64,000 nucleotides of DNA from SIRX01 sp965213905 (GTDB taxonomy: Bacteria > Actinomycetota > Rubrobacteria > Rubrobacterales > Rubrobacteraceae). How positions within the stretch are numbered: the stretch's first letter is position 1; every line of letters begins with the position of its first letter. The stretch spans positions 682,001 through 746,000 of the forward strand of contig OZ243922.1 in the NCBI GenBank assembly GCA_965213905.1, in the 5' to 3' direction. The position numbers and the translations under genes are program-made. The notes beneath the pieces are model-generated. The model was not told where the DNA came from. It did not search any database and worked only from the letters and a program-made list of their open reading frames with translations. Shown here in pieces: positions 7,278 to 16,246 of the stretch.

Positions 7278-8240
7278 GTGGGTCACCAGCACTCTAAGGG
7301 GCATTCTCACGGTTTTGGGGGCCAAGATCACGGGTCCGGGGCGAACAAGAAGGCTTTGGCGGTGGTCCTAGCCTTTACCACGACCTACATGTTCGCCGAG
7401 GTCATAGGCGGCCTCCTGACCGGCTCTCTGGCGCTACTGGCGGACGCGGCGCACATGCTCTCGGACAACGTCGCGCTGGGGCTCGCCCTGTTCGCGTTCT
7501 GGCTTTCAGAAAAGCCCCCGACGCCGAACCGGAGCTTCGGATACCAGCGGGCGGAGATCCTGGCGGCGCTCTTTAACGGCATTACGATAGTCGCGGTCTC
7601 TATCTGGATCTTCTACGAGGCGTACAGCCGTTTTCAGAGCCCGCCGGAGGTACTTGGCGGCTGGATGATGGTCGTCGCGGTGCTGGGGCTCGTGGTCAAC
7701 CTGGCCGGCGCGATCATCCTCACCCGTTCGGCGGGTGAGAACCTCAACATGCAGGGCGCTCTAAGACACGTACTGGCGGACCTCATGGGCTCCGTGGGGG
7801 TGATCGTCGCCGCCCTGGTCATCGTCCTGACCGGCTGGAATTACGCCGACCCGGTTATCAGCGTCGCTATCGGGGTGCTGGTGCTGTTCAGTTCCTGGAA
7901 GCTCCTCCGGGATTCGGTGAGCATACTCCTGGAAAGCTCTCCCCCCGGCATAGACGCCGAGGAGATCGGCAACAAAATGGTCGGCGTGGCCGGCGTCGAA
8001 GAAGTCCACGACCTCCACGTCTGGATGGTGACCTCGGGGTTTCCGGCCCTGGCCTCCCACGTCCTCGTCGGAAAAGACGAGAATTGCCACCAAAAACGTC
8101 GGGATCTGGAAAAACTGCTGGCGGACGAGTTCGGCATAGACCACACCACCCTGCAAATGGACCACGCCGGAGACCACGCGGCCGGTAACGAAGAATTATT
8201 CTTCCAGAAACGCACCCGTAAGAGACCTAGCCAAAAATAG
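7278..8240 (+). CDS. cation diffusion facilitator (CzcD/ZitB-like) zinc exporter
   Basis: Proton-coupled efflux of Zn(II) or related divalent metals across the cytoplasmic membrane. 320 residues from GTG 7278 (MGHQHSKGHSHG, a His-rich metal-collecting N terminus); an in-frame TTG at 7242 is possible because GGAGGG lies at 7222-7227. Six membrane spans. TM2 has the metal site ALLADAAHMLSD (Asp...His-x-x-x-Asp), and TM5 has the second site LRHVLADLMGS (His-x-x-x-Asp). The C-terminal domain carries the ferredoxin-like metallochaperone fold (VEEVHDLHVWMV, HTTLQMDH). It sits directly behind a zinc-type ArsR regulator and a SmtB-like operator, so metal-induced expression is the likely mode. Confidence 0.93.
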   Translation: MGHQHSKGHSHGFGGQDHGSGANKKALAVVLAFTTTYMFAEVIGGLLTGSLALLADAAHMLSDNVALGLALFAFWLSEKPPTPNRSFGYQRAEILAALFNGITIVAVSIWIFYEAYSRFQSPPEVLGGWMMVVAVLGLVVNLAGAIILTRSAGENLNMQGALRHVLADLMGSVGVIVAALVIVLTGWNYADPVISVAIGVLVLFSSWKLLRDSVSILLESSPPGIDAEEIGNKMVGVAGVEEVHDLHVWMVTSGFPALASHVLVGKDENCHQKRRDLEKLLADEFGIDHTTLQMDHAGDHAAGNEELFFQKRTRKRPSQK

Positions 8241-8609
8241 TGCAACGTATAGGCGGAGCCAGGCTTGGCAGAACACCTATGCAAGATGAAAAGCGCGAAA
8301 AAACAGCTAACACCGGGACTGGCCGCAAACCGCAACCCATGGCATCATTCTCTTCCCATACCAGGTAATGTTGCAATACCTATAGCTTTCTGAAGTGGAA
8401 GGCGTGCACCGTTAGAAGCAGGTCTTCAGTAAGTAGAGAACTCCTTCAAGTTCTCGTGTCAGCAATGCGTAAGCAACCCAACAACGGAGCGAGATGCCGC
8501 CGCGCCGTAATCCGAAAACGGCGGGGCTCCGTATTGGTTTGTGAGGCACATCACTTGCGCAAAGATGGAGGATAAGGGCAATCAAAGGTGAACAAGGAGT
8601 GAACGAGTA
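8241..8609. other. gene-free stretch with two hairpins
   Basis: No convincing ORF. Two potential stem-loops: GAGAACT/AGTTCTC with a 6-base loop (8436-8455), and CGCCGT/ACGGCG with a 9-base loop (8503-8523). The last 50 bases are purine-rich (AAGGTGAACAAGGAGTGAACG) and provide the ribosome binding site of the next gene. The lower GC content suggests a recent junction or a regulatory leader; nothing known is recognised. Confidence 0.5.
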
Positions 8610-10415
8610 ATGAACAAGGACCAATCACCGACACTCGCGACATCCAGGCGTACACCAAAGCCGGTACTGCTCATTGCTGACGATGATTCAGGTGCTCTCG
8701 CCAATATCGGGCATCAGCTCCGTAGCCGCTACGGCGGGGACTATCGCGTCTTGTGCGAAGGCTTGGCGGAGGCGGCCCTGGGCACGCTAGAGGGGTTCGA
8801 GGCGGCCGGTGAGGATGTGGCCGTCGTGCTCTCCGACCTGTGGATGACCGGGATAAACGGAACAGAGTTCCTGAGCCGGGCCCACCTCTTGCACCCAACC
8901 GCCAAGCGCGCGCTCCTCGTCGAGCGCGACGACACAACGGTCCGAGAGCCGATCCTCCGGGCGATGGCTCTCGGGCAGATCGACTACTACGTGACCAAGC
9001 CTTCTCCGATCTCCCCGGACGAGCAGTTTCATCGGGTCATCGCGGAGTTCTTGGATGAGTGGACCAGTGCCAACCGCCCCGGGTTTGTGGCAATCCGCAT
9101 CGTCGGCGAGCCAGATACGCCCCGCTCCCACGAGATGAAGGATCGCTGGTCACGCAGCGGGGTTCCCTTCGAGTTCTACCCGCCAGATTCGGATGGGGGG
9201 CGAGCGCTCCTCGCCCGGTGGGACAAGGTCCAGGATGAGCTTCCCGTTGTGATCTTGTTCGACCGCCAAGCACTCTCCGCTCCCACCAACGAGGAGGTAG
9301 TCGCCGCCTTCGCGGAGAACATACCCTTCGATGTGGATGTCGAGCCGGAGGAGCGGAGCTTCGACCTGGTCGTCGTCGGGGCGGGGCCTGCGGGGCTTGC
9401 CGCCGCGGTCAACGGAGCTTCCGAAGGCCTCCGTACGCTGGTTGTGGATGGGGAGGCGATGGGGGGCCAGGCAGGAACTAGCTCCCTGATTCGCAACTAC
9501 CTGGGCTTCCCGCGGGGAATCGGCGGCTCGGAGTTGGCGGCCCGAGCCTACCAGCAGGCGTGGCTGTTCGGGGCCTCCTTCCAATTCGAGCGCCGGGTGA
9601 CGGCGCTGAGCCGCAGGCTTACCGTAAACGGTGCCCGCAACGGCGCCCACGACGAATCGGAGGAGCTGGTAGTGACGTTATCTGACGGAACAGAACTACT
9701 TAGCCGGGCCGTCGTCATCGCTACCGGCGCTTCTTATCGCCGTCTGGGCGTCCCTTCCCTTGAAGCTCTCCAGGGCGCGGGGGTGTTTTATGCCGCCGTG
9801 GCGAGTGAGGCCCAGGCTCTGGAAGGAGAGGAGGTGTATGTCGTGGGCGGCGGAAACTCCGCCGGGCAAGCTGCAGTGTACCTGTCCAAGTACGCCTCGC
9901 GCGTGACGCTCTTGGTGCGCGGCGGTTCGCTCGCGGCCAGCCTCTCCGAGTACCTGCTGGAACAGATCGGGGCGGCGGAGAACGTCGAGATCCGCCTGAA
10001 CACGCGGATCACCGAGGGTGGCGGGGAGGGTAGGCTCCAACACCTGGTTCTTGAGGACTCTACCTCCGGGCTCGCCGAGACCGTATCCGCCGCGGCACTC
10101 TTCGTCCTCATCGGCGCCGAGCCCCACACGGGTTGGTTGCCCCAGGAGATCGAGTGCGACGAGGCCGGCTACGTCCTGACTGATCGAGACCTCTTGCCGA
10201 CAAGCGGCCGGGCTTTCCGGGAGCAGCCTCTCGAACGCTTACCGCTGCCGCTAGAGACGAGCATGCCCGGGGTCTTCACGGCCGGCGACGCCCGTCACCA
10301 GTCAATGAAGCGGGTGGCGCCCGCCGTTGGCGAAGGCTCCGTATCCATCAACTCCGTTCGCGAATACCTGAACTCGGCCGCTAACAGATCTCGCCAGAAG
10401 ATGCCCAGCGTATAG
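8610..10415 (+). CDS. response-regulator receiver fused to thioredoxin-reductase-like FAD/NAD(P)H oxidoreductase
   Basis: 601 residues. The receiver domain (~18-150) has the acidic pair in IADDDSG, phosphoacceptor Asp76 (LSDLWMTG) and Lys130 (VTKPSP). A thioredoxin-like/linker section (~160-245) follows, then a two-dinucleotide-binding flavoprotein: FAD motif GAGPAG (257-262), GGQAGTSSLIRNYLGFP, NAD(P)H motif GGGNSAG (413-419), and the closing FAD motif FTAGDAR. Where thioredoxin reductase carries its redox CxxC, the sequence reads FYAAVAS (~393-399), so this is not a disulfide reductase in the usual sense. Electrons may pass directly from flavin to another acceptor under control of phosphorylation. 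No histidine kinase is adjacent. The AAGGAG upstream supports the ATG. Confidence 0.85.
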   Translation: MNKDQSPTLATSRRTPKPVLLIADDDSGALANIGHQLRSRYGGDYRVLCEGLAEAALGTLEGFEAAGEDVAVVLSDLWMTGINGTEFLSRAHLLHPTAKRALLVERDDTTVREPILRAMALGQIDYYVTKPSPISPDEQFHRVIAEFLDEWTSANRPGFVAIRIVGEPDTPRSHEMKDRWSRSGVPFEFYPPDSDGGRALLARWDKVQDELPVVILFDRQALSAPTNEEVVAAFAENIPFDVDVEPEERSFDLVVVGAGPAGLAAAVNGASEGLRTLVVDGEAMGGQAGTSSLIRNYLGFPRGIGGSELAARAYQQAWLFGASFQFERRVTALSRRLTVNGARNGAHDESEELVVTLSDGTELLSRAVVIATGASYRRLGVPSLEALQGAGVFYAAVASEAQALEGEEVYVVGGGNSAGQAAVYLSKYASRVTLLVRGGSLAASLSEYLLEQIGAAENVEIRLNTRITEGGGEGRLQHLVLEDSTSGLAETVSAAALFVLIGAEPHTGWLPQEIECDEAGYVLTDRDLLPTSGRAFREQPLERLPLPLETSMPGVFTAGDARHQSMKRVAPAVGEGSVSINSVREYLNSAANRSRQKMPSV

Positions 10416-10544
10416 CCCAAATAGCTTTTCACGTTACAAAGGCATCCTGCCAAGTCTCGCTCCGTCTATACGTTGCAGAGTTATTGGCGAGGTTTCCCCG
10501 TAAGAACAAAGAAACCCGGTAACTCGTTGCACACCACGAACAAA

Positions 10545-11090
10545 ATGCCGGTTCGACTCGTTCTCCTGGGAGTCCTGGCGTCCTACGTCTTGCGGGGCGC
10601 CACCCACGACTACGAACAACGTGGCCGGCTTTCCGCGAAAACTTCCGCCGCGGCGTGGGCGCTCTACCTCCTCCACGCCGCCATTACCGTCTCCGCCGCC
10701 GCGCACCCCTGGAAGCGGACGCCGCTGAAACGCAACCCGGTCACCGTCCTCGGCCGGATCACGACGGTCTCCGGCTCGGCCCTGCTCGCCGCCGGCGCAA
10801 AGGAGTTCCGCTCCTTCGGGCAAATATCCGGCTCCGAAACCGGCCGACTGGTCAAAAGCGGCCCCTACCGCTACAGCCGCAACCCGCAGATAGCCGGGTG
10901 GCTGATCTCCCTGCTCGGCATCGCTATCGCCGGCCGGTCACCCAAGTCCCTGGCACTCGTCGGGTTTTTCTTCATCGTCCACCGGCTCTACTTTCCCATG
11001 GAAGAACGCCACCTCGAACGAACTTTCGGCGAGGAATACCGGCAATACTGGTCGGAGACACCCCGCTTCTTGGGCCTCCCCAAAAGGTAA
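10545..11090 (+). CDS. isoprenylcysteine carboxyl methyltransferase-like membrane protein
   Basis: 181 residues from ATG 10545; an in-frame TTG at 10473 would add 24 hydrophilic residues and lacks support. Four to five membrane spans. The ICMT/phospholipid N-methyltransferase core is clear: GPYRYSRNPQIAGWL (SAM-binding RHP-like segment, with Asn-Pro in place of His-Pro), then PMEERHLERTFGEEYRQYW (acidic EE motif near the C terminus). In bacteria these proteins methylate unknown lipids or small molecules; prenyl-Cys is not expected. It lies between the redox response regulator and a TetR gene with its own promoter, and so is probably monocistronic. Confidence 0.7.
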   Translation: MPVRLVLLGVLASYVLRGATHDYEQRGRLSAKTSAAAWALYLLHAAITVSAAAHPWKRTPLKRNPVTVLGRITTVSGSALLAAGAKEFRSFGQISGSETGRLVKSGPYRYSRNPQIAGWLISLLGIAIAGRSPKSLALVGFFFIVHRLYFPMEERHLERTFGEEYRQYWSETPRFLGLPKR

Positions 11091-11119
11091 CCCCGCCACA
11101 CACGACCTCGTACAGTCGC

Positions 11120-11174
11120 TTGACACTACTGTACCATCCACTTATAATTCTAAAAACAAAAAAGTAATTTGTTT
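11120..11174 (+). promoter_or_regulatory. consensus promoter and TetR operator
   Basis: TTGACA (11120-11125), 17-bp spacer, TATAAT (11143-11148): a perfect sigma-70-type promoter. Downstream, AAACAAA (11154-11160) and TTTGTTT (11168-11174) form a perfect inverted repeat with 7-bp arms and a 7-bp spacer over the start site, the expected geometry of a TetR autorepression operator. Confidence 0.75.
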
Positions 11175-11189
11175 ATAAGGATATAAATT

Positions 11190-11801
11190 ATGCCGACCTT
11201 CACGAGTATTGAGCGGGATCAGATAAGAAGACAGTTGTTGGAAGCTGGCAGGGAGTTGTTTGCGCGGTACGGGCTCAAAAAGACGAGTTTAGAGGATCTC
11301 ACGCGGCCGGCGGGGATCTCGAAGAGCAGTTTCTACGGTTTCTTCGGGTCGAAAGAGGAGCTTTACCTGGAGCTATTGGCCGAGGAGCGGGGGCGGTTGC
11401 GGGGGGAGATCTCCTCGGAGTCGTTCTCGGGTTCTGAGGATGGCCGGGAGGCCGTAGAGAAATTTTTGTGGGCCGTGGTTTGGGAATTCGAGAACAACCC
11501 GTTGACCCGGCGGATAGTGACAAACCCGGAGGAGTGGCAGGCTGTCGTGCGGCGCGTCCCGCCCGAGGTTCGGGAAGCAAACGTCGCGGACTCCGTCCAG
11601 GCGGTGAGTTCCTTTATCCAATTGGGCCAGGAGGCTGGTTTGATCTCCCCCGGGAACCCGGAGGTTATGGCCGGCCTTATAAGGTCGGTCGTGGTTTTGG
11701 GCCTGCACAAAGACGACATCGGGCGCGACGTGTACCCGGCGGTGCTGGAAAAGATGGTCGGGCTCGTCGCGGACGGCCTGGCCCGCAAAGAAGCAGAGTG
11801 A
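11190..11801 (+). CDS. TetR-family repressor of the adjacent ABC exporter
   Basis: 203 residues. The N-terminal helix-turn-helix (~8-55) reads RRQLLEAGRELFARYGLKKTSLEDL, AGISKSSFYGFFGSKEELY. The C-terminal ligand domain is ~60-200. AAGGA at 11177-11181 precedes the ATG. The stop TGA (11799-11801) shares its A with the ATG of the ABC ATPase, so the repressor heads a four-gene operon (repressor, ATPase, two permeases). A palindrome over the promoter suggests autoregulation, with release by an exporter substrate. The arrangement matches drug-type exporters. The ligand is unknown. Confidence 0.88.
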   Translation: MPTFTSIERDQIRRQLLEAGRELFARYGLKKTSLEDLTRPAGISKSSFYGFFGSKEELYLELLAEERGRLRGEISSESFSGSEDGREAVEKFLWAVVWEFENNPLTRRIVTNPEEWQAVVRRVPPEVREANVADSVQAVSSFIQLGQEAGLISPGNPEVMAGLIRSVVVLGLHKDDIGRDVYPAVLEKMVGLVADGLARKEAE

Positions 11802-12658
11802 TGATGATCGAGGTCCGAAACTTGTCGTTTTCGTATCCGGGTGAAAGCCGGCAGGCTATAAACGGTATCGACTTCAGGGTGGAACCGGGCGAGATATTCG
11901 GCTTTCTCGGTCCAAGTGGCGCGGGCAAGAGCACGACCCAGAAAATCCTCATCGGCTTGTTGAACGGCTACGGTGGCGAGGTTCGGGTGCTGGGCAAAAA
12001 ACTCGGAGACTGGGGCCCCGGCTACTACGAGCGCGTCGGCGTTTCTTTCGAGCTTCCAAACCACTACCAAAAGCTAACCGCCGTCGAGAACCTGAACTTC
12101 TTTCGCTCCCTCTACTCCGTGCCATCCGAAGACCCGCGCGGGCTGCTGGCGATGGTCGGGCTCGAAGATGACGCGGATACCCGGGTCTCGAAGTTCTCTA
12201 AGGGCATGCAGATGCGGCTGACCTTCATCCGGGCCCTAATCCACCACCCGGCGTTGCTATTTTTGGACGAGCCAACGTCGGGGTTGGACCCCACAAACGC
12301 CCGCAAAATTCAGGAGATCGTCTTGGACCTGAAGGAGCAGGGCCGCACGATATTTCTCACGACCCACGACATGGCCGTGGCGGAGAGGCTCTGCGACCGG
12401 GTGGCGTTTATCGTGGACGGTGAGATCGCCGCTGTAGACTCGCCCAGACGGTTGAAGCTCGAACGCGGCGAGCGGCGCGTGCGGGTCGAATACGAAGACC
12501 AGGAGAGCACCGGAAAGCGAGAGTTCTCCCTCGACGGCCTCGGCGACAACGAGGGTTTTCTGGCGCTGTTGCGGGAACGGAGGATAGAGACGATCCACAC
12601 CGGGGGGGCGACGTTGGAAGACATCTTCGTCGAGACGACGGGAAAGACTCTGGTGTGA
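11801..12658 (+). CDS. ABC exporter ATP-binding subunit (fluoroquinolone-exporter type)
   Basis: 285 residues from ATG 11801 (MMIEVRNLSFSYPG); a longer open frame upstream overlaps the repressor and is not used. Walker A GPSGAGKST (~38-46), the signature region KFSKGMQMRL, Walker B LLFLDEPTSGLDP, and the H-loop TTHDM. The C-terminal ~60 residues include the RRVRVEY domain common in drug and antibiotic exporters. It powers the two membrane subunits encoded next, with overlapping stop and start (GTGA, 12655-12658). It resembles the Mycobacterium Rv2688c/87c/86c fluoroquinolone exporter in gene order (ATPase then two permeases); the substrate here is not shown. Confidence 0.9.
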   Translation: MMIEVRNLSFSYPGESRQAINGIDFRVEPGEIFGFLGPSGAGKSTTQKILIGLLNGYGGEVRVLGKKLGDWGPGYYERVGVSFELPNHYQKLTAVENLNFFRSLYSVPSEDPRGLLAMVGLEDDADTRVSKFSKGMQMRLTFIRALIHHPALLFLDEPTSGLDPTNARKIQEIVLDLKEQGRTIFLTTHDMAVAERLCDRVAFIVDGEIAAVDSPRRLKLERGERRVRVEYEDQESTGKREFSLDGLGDNEGFLALLRERRIETIHTGGATLEDIFVETTGKTLV

Positions 12659-13360
12659 TCCGTCTACGCCACGCGGCGCGGCTGGATCTGCGGTTGCAAG
12701 CCCGCTACGGCCTTTATTACGCGGCGGTGTTCGTGACGCTTTTTTGGATCGCGATGCTCTATTCACTGCCGGCCTCTACTATGCGGCCCGCAACGCCGCT
12801 GGTCATCTTCGGCGAGCTCGCCGTGATCGGGTACTACTTCGTTGCCGGTATGATCCTCTTTGAAAAAGGCGAACGCACGCTCTCCGCCGTGGTCGTCAGC
12901 CCCCTACGCTTCGGGGAGTACCTGGCCTCCAAACTCATAACGCTGACCATTATGGCGACGGTTTCCAGCCTGATCCTGGTGCTGGTGGCTTACGGACCCG
13001 GCTTCGACGTGGCGCTTCTGGTCTCGGGCGTGACGCTAATTTCCCTCATCTCCGTTCTGGCCGGTTTTATCTCCGTCTTGCCGTTTGACCAGATCACCCG
13101 CTACCTCATACCCTCGCAACTGCCGCTGGCCCTGATGAGCGTCCCCCCTCATCCCTTTTCTCGGCATCTGGCAAAGCCCTCTTTTCTACCTCTTCCCGAC
13201 CCACGGCCCCCTGCTACTGCTCGGCGGAGCCTTCGGCACAACCTCTCCGACCACCGCCCAACTTTTCTACGCCCTCACCTACAGCCCGCTCTGCGTTCTC
13301 GTCCTCGTGCTCGCGGCCCGAAAAACGTTCGAGCGCTACGTCGTGGGCGGGGGTGGCTGA
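12655..13360 (+). pseudogene. ABC exporter permease 1, frameshifted at a C6 run
   Basis: Starts GTG 12655, coupled to the ATPase. The first ~160 codons encode a membrane protein (six-span ABC-2 type: YYAAVFVTLFWIAMLYSLP, VIGYYFVAGMILFEKGERTL). At CCCCCC (13143-13148) the frame turns into Arg/Pro-rich nonsense, while the +1 frame continues the protein (PLIPFLGIWQSPLFYLFPTH, then FERYVVGGGG) and stops at TGA 13358-13360, one base before the next gene's ATG. Removing one C restores ~234 residues. This is either a real frameshift, slippage-dependent expression, or a sequencing error in the homopolymer. Permease 2 downstream is intact, so a functional exporter is plausible. Confidence 0.8.
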
Positions 13361-13361
13361 G

Positions 13362-14090
13362 ATGGCCCGCGCGGTGCTGGCGTTCGGCGCGAACGACGCC
13401 CGAAACGTCCGCCGGGACTCGATGCTGCTGACTTTTCTTCTGGCCCCGCTGCTGGCGGTCGCGGTTCTGAGGCTCGTCGTTCCCCTCGCCGCCGCGTACC
13501 TGGACCGGCGATACGGTTTCGACCTCACGCCGTACTACCCGCTGCTCCTGAGCCTTTTCGCCCTAGGGCTACCCGTTGGTTTCGGCTCGCTGGCCGGGTT
13601 CATGGTCCTGGACGAGCGCGACGACGACACCCTGACAGCCCTCCGCGTAACCCCGGCCTCGATGGCCGGCTACGTCGGGTACCGGATCTCCGCCGCCGTA
13701 ACGCTGAGCTTTCTCTACACCCTCGGCTGCATCACCCTCGCCGGGCTCGCGCCCCCCACCCTGATACCGGCCCTCGTACCCGCAGCCCTGCTCGCCGGCC
13801 TTTTCTCCCCCATCACAGCCCTAACGCTCGCCACCCTTGCGAACAACAAGGTGGAAGGACTCGCCCTCGGAAAAGCGTTCGGCGTCTTCATCCTCGGGCC
13901 GCTCGGCGCCTACTTCGTCGTCCCGAACTGGCAACTACTCTTCGGGATACTACCGACCTACTGGCCCGCCAAAGCGTTCTGGATTGCCAGCGAAGGCGGA
14001 AACTACGGACCCTACTTCCTCGTAGGTCTCACGTACATTCTGACACTAGCCGCGTTGCTGTTCAGCCGGCTCAGGAAAAAGGTGTTCTGA
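13362..14090 (+). CDS. ABC exporter permease 2
   Basis: 242 residues, ATG 13362 one base after the restored stop of permease 1 (an in-frame GTG at 13353 is an alternative). Six hydrophobic segments, with the cytosolic stretch MVLDERDDDTLTALRVTP typical of ABC-2-type drug exporter permeases (the E/D-rich 'coupling' loop after TM2). It pairs with the preceding permease and ATPase. By operon position it is the last gene of the TetR-controlled exporter; no terminator is obvious before the BCCT gene 150 bp downstream. Confidence 0.85.
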   Translation: MARAVLAFGANDARNVRRDSMLLTFLLAPLLAVAVLRLVVPLAAAYLDRRYGFDLTPYYPLLLSLFALGLPVGFGSLAGFMVLDERDDDTLTALRVTPASMAGYVGYRISAAVTLSFLYTLGCITLAGLAPPTLIPALVPAALLAGLFSPITALTLATLANNKVEGLALGKAFGVFILGPLGAYFVVPNWQLLFGILPTYWPAKAFWIASEGGNYGPYFLVGLTYILTLAALLFSRLRKKVF

Positions 14091-14239
14091 AGTATAGCCG
14101 GCCTCACCCAACATTCCATCCGGCAGTACGTTGCGCTCTACGAAACATTCTCTCTATATGCATTACTACAACATTTGCGAGGAGGATCACATGTCTGTAT
14201 CATGTTTCCAACGCCTACTTTCAGAGAGGATGTTTAATT

Positions 14240-15844
14240 ATGGAACAGCCGAGGTTGGAGAAAAGGATCTTCTGGATCTCTTTAGGCATCATCGGGCTCA
14301 TGTGCGCCCCGCTGGCGTTGGGCACCGAGCGGGGGTCGGCGGTTTTGACGGGGATACAGGACTTTATCACCGGCAACTTCGGGTGGTTGTATCTTTGGTT
14401 CGCCATCCTGGTATTTGGGGTGTTGATCTGGCTGGCGGCGGGCAAGTACGCGAAAGTCAAGTTTGGGGAGCCGGATTCGGAGCCGGAGTTCCGGACTCTT
14501 AGCTGGATCGCCATGATGTTCACGGCGGGTATCGGGTCGAGCATCATGTATTGGGGTATGATCGAATGGGCCTACTATTACACCTCCCCGCCGTTTGGTT
14601 TGGATGCGGGCAGCGTGGAAGCCGGTCGTTGGGCCACCACTTACCCGCTTTTCCACTGGGGCTTTACCGCCTGGGCCATCTACTGTCTGCCGGCCCTTCC
14701 TATCGCTTACGCCTTTCACACGAGAAAGATACCCATGCTCAACCTCAGCGGCGCCTGCCGGGGGGTTATCGGGGACAAGGCCGATGAGTGGCCCGGTAAG
14801 ATCATTGACGTGTTGTTTATGTTCGGCCTCGTGGGCGGCGTGGTAACCACCCTGGGTCTTGGGGTACCCATGATCTCCGAGGGCGTCTCCGAGCTCGCCG
14901 GCATACCGCGAACCACCCTTTTGGATGCGGGAATCATCGTGGTCTGGACCGCCATATTCGGGTCCAGCGTCTTTCTCGGCCTCCAGAAAGGGCTGAAGCG
15001 GCTGGCGGACATCAACGTTTATCTGGCCCTGGGCGTGGGAGTATTTTTCCTCGTGTTCGGGCCGACGGTGTTCATCGTCTCCACGTTTACCAACAGCGTC
15101 GGACAGCTACTGCAAAACTTCGTCCAGATGAGCTTCTACACCGCCTCCGTCAGGGGTTCCGAGTTTCCCGAGAAATGGACGATATTCTATTGGGCCTGGT
15201 GGCTGGCTTACGCCCCGTTCGTGGGGTTGTTTACGGCCCGGATCTCTCGCGGGCGCACGATACGAGAGTTGATCCTCGCCATGGTTATCGGGGGGAGCCT
15301 GGGTAGTTGGCTGACCTTCACCATTTTGGGCAACACCGGGTTTTACTTCGACCGCAACGGCATAGTGCCCGTAACCGACATAGTAAGCGACTCCGGCGCG
15401 CCGTCCGCGATCGTGGCGACGGTGTTGGGACTACCCCTGGGACCGATCGTCCTCGTAGTATTCTTGGTGCTGGCGATGATCTACCTGGCTACCACGCTAG
15501 ACTCCTCCGCCTTTATCCTGTCCTCGGTCTCTACGAAGGATCTCGGCCCCAACGATCAACCGGCCCGGTGGAACCGGGTATTTTGGGCGATCGTGTTGGG
15601 CGGCGTGGCGGTCACGATGATGTACCTGGGGGGCCTGGAGCCGCTGCAGTCAATGGCGGTGATGACCGCGTTCCCGATGATCGTAATATTTACAATCATG
15701 ATGGTCTCCTTCCGGAGGTGGCTTATAGAAGACGAGGCCGACAAAAACCACGTCGCCGCCGACGCGCGAAAAGAAGCCCACGACGACCTCCGTTCAGCCC
15801 AGTCAGAAGACAAAAAGCGGCGGGAAGAGAAGACGAAAGCGTAA
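14240..15844 (+). CDS. BCCT-family transporter, CaiT-like
   Basis: 534 residues, 12 spans, SD GAGAGGA upstream of the ATG. BCCT carriers move betaine, carnitine, choline or related trimethylammonium compounds. The core helix has FYWAWWLAYAPFVGLFTARISRG-type sequence with the family tryptophans and the RTIRELI loop. The first-helix region reads GIGSSIMYWGMIEWAYYY, closer to the carnitine/gamma-butyrobetaine antiporter CaiT (GSIEWYYY) than to Na-coupled BetP. This suggests substrate exchange or a non-sodium mechanism. The C-terminal tail is highly charged (~500-534), as in osmo-regulated BCCTs. No carnitine-metabolism genes are nearby, so the substrate is open. Confidence 0.88.
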   Translation: MEQPRLEKRIFWISLGIIGLMCAPLALGTERGSAVLTGIQDFITGNFGWLYLWFAILVFGVLIWLAAGKYAKVKFGEPDSEPEFRTLSWIAMMFTAGIGSSIMYWGMIEWAYYYTSPPFGLDAGSVEAGRWATTYPLFHWGFTAWAIYCLPALPIAYAFHTRKIPMLNLSGACRGVIGDKADEWPGKIIDVLFMFGLVGGVVTTLGLGVPMISEGVSELAGIPRTTLLDAGIIVVWTAIFGSSVFLGLQKGLKRLADINVYLALGVGVFFLVFGPTVFIVSTFTNSVGQLLQNFVQMSFYTASVRGSEFPEKWTIFYWAWWLAYAPFVGLFTARISRGRTIRELILAMVIGGSLGSWLTFTILGNTGFYFDRNGIVPVTDIVSDSGAPSAIVATVLGLPLGPIVLVVFLVLAMIYLATTLDSSAFILSSVSTKDLGPNDQPARWNRVFWAIVLGGVAVTMMYLGGLEPLQSMAVMTAFPMIVIFTIMMVSFRRWLIEDEADKNHVAADARKEAHDDLRSAQSEDKKRREEKTKA

Positions 15845-15853
15845 CCTCCAGGC

Positions 15854-16246
15854 TCAGGCTGCGCCCGGCGGCAGGACCACGCTACGCAGGAGACGTTCCA
15901 GTTCCGCCGCCGGGTCGTCGGTCAGGCCGGTGTGAACCGTAGAAGGTTGGACGACCGTGCTGCGGGGCGCGACGAGCCACCCGAACCTTTCGCGCGCGGT
16001 TAGTTGTCCGATAGCCCCGGTTTGGGGACTCCCCGCGCACACGAGCCGGACGGCTTCCAGGTGTGCCCTTACGGCTTCGAGGTCGGCCGCCGAGTCGAGC
16101 GTCGAGAGCCGGTCCGGGTCCAGGTGTACCCGCGCGTCCAGAAACTTCTCTGCCTGGCTGTAGAGCACCACGCCCGCGTTGATGCACTCGCCACGCTCCA
16201 CCCGCGGAACCACCTTCAGAATGGCGTACTCGAACGGCTCGCTCAC
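15854..16246 (-). CDS. DUF3037 protein
   Basis: 130 residues, GTG start at 16246 overlapping the stop of the HipA-like gene (GTGA). The opening segment FEYAILKVVPRVERGECINAGVVLY is, with one split, the family signature of DUF3037. It is known to co-occur with a HipA-like kinase domain protein, as here, but the biochemical role is unknown. An upstream in-frame start (16276) would place translation inside the neighbour and is less likely. It ends head-to-head with the BCCT stop, 9 bp away. Confidence 0.8.
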   Translation of the reverse strand: MSEPFEYAILKVVPRVERGECINAGVVLYSQAEKFLDARVHLDPDRLSTLDSAADLEAVRAHLEAVRLVCAGSPQTGAIGQLTARERFGWLVAPRSTVVQPSTVHTGLTDDPAAELERLLRSVVLPPGAA

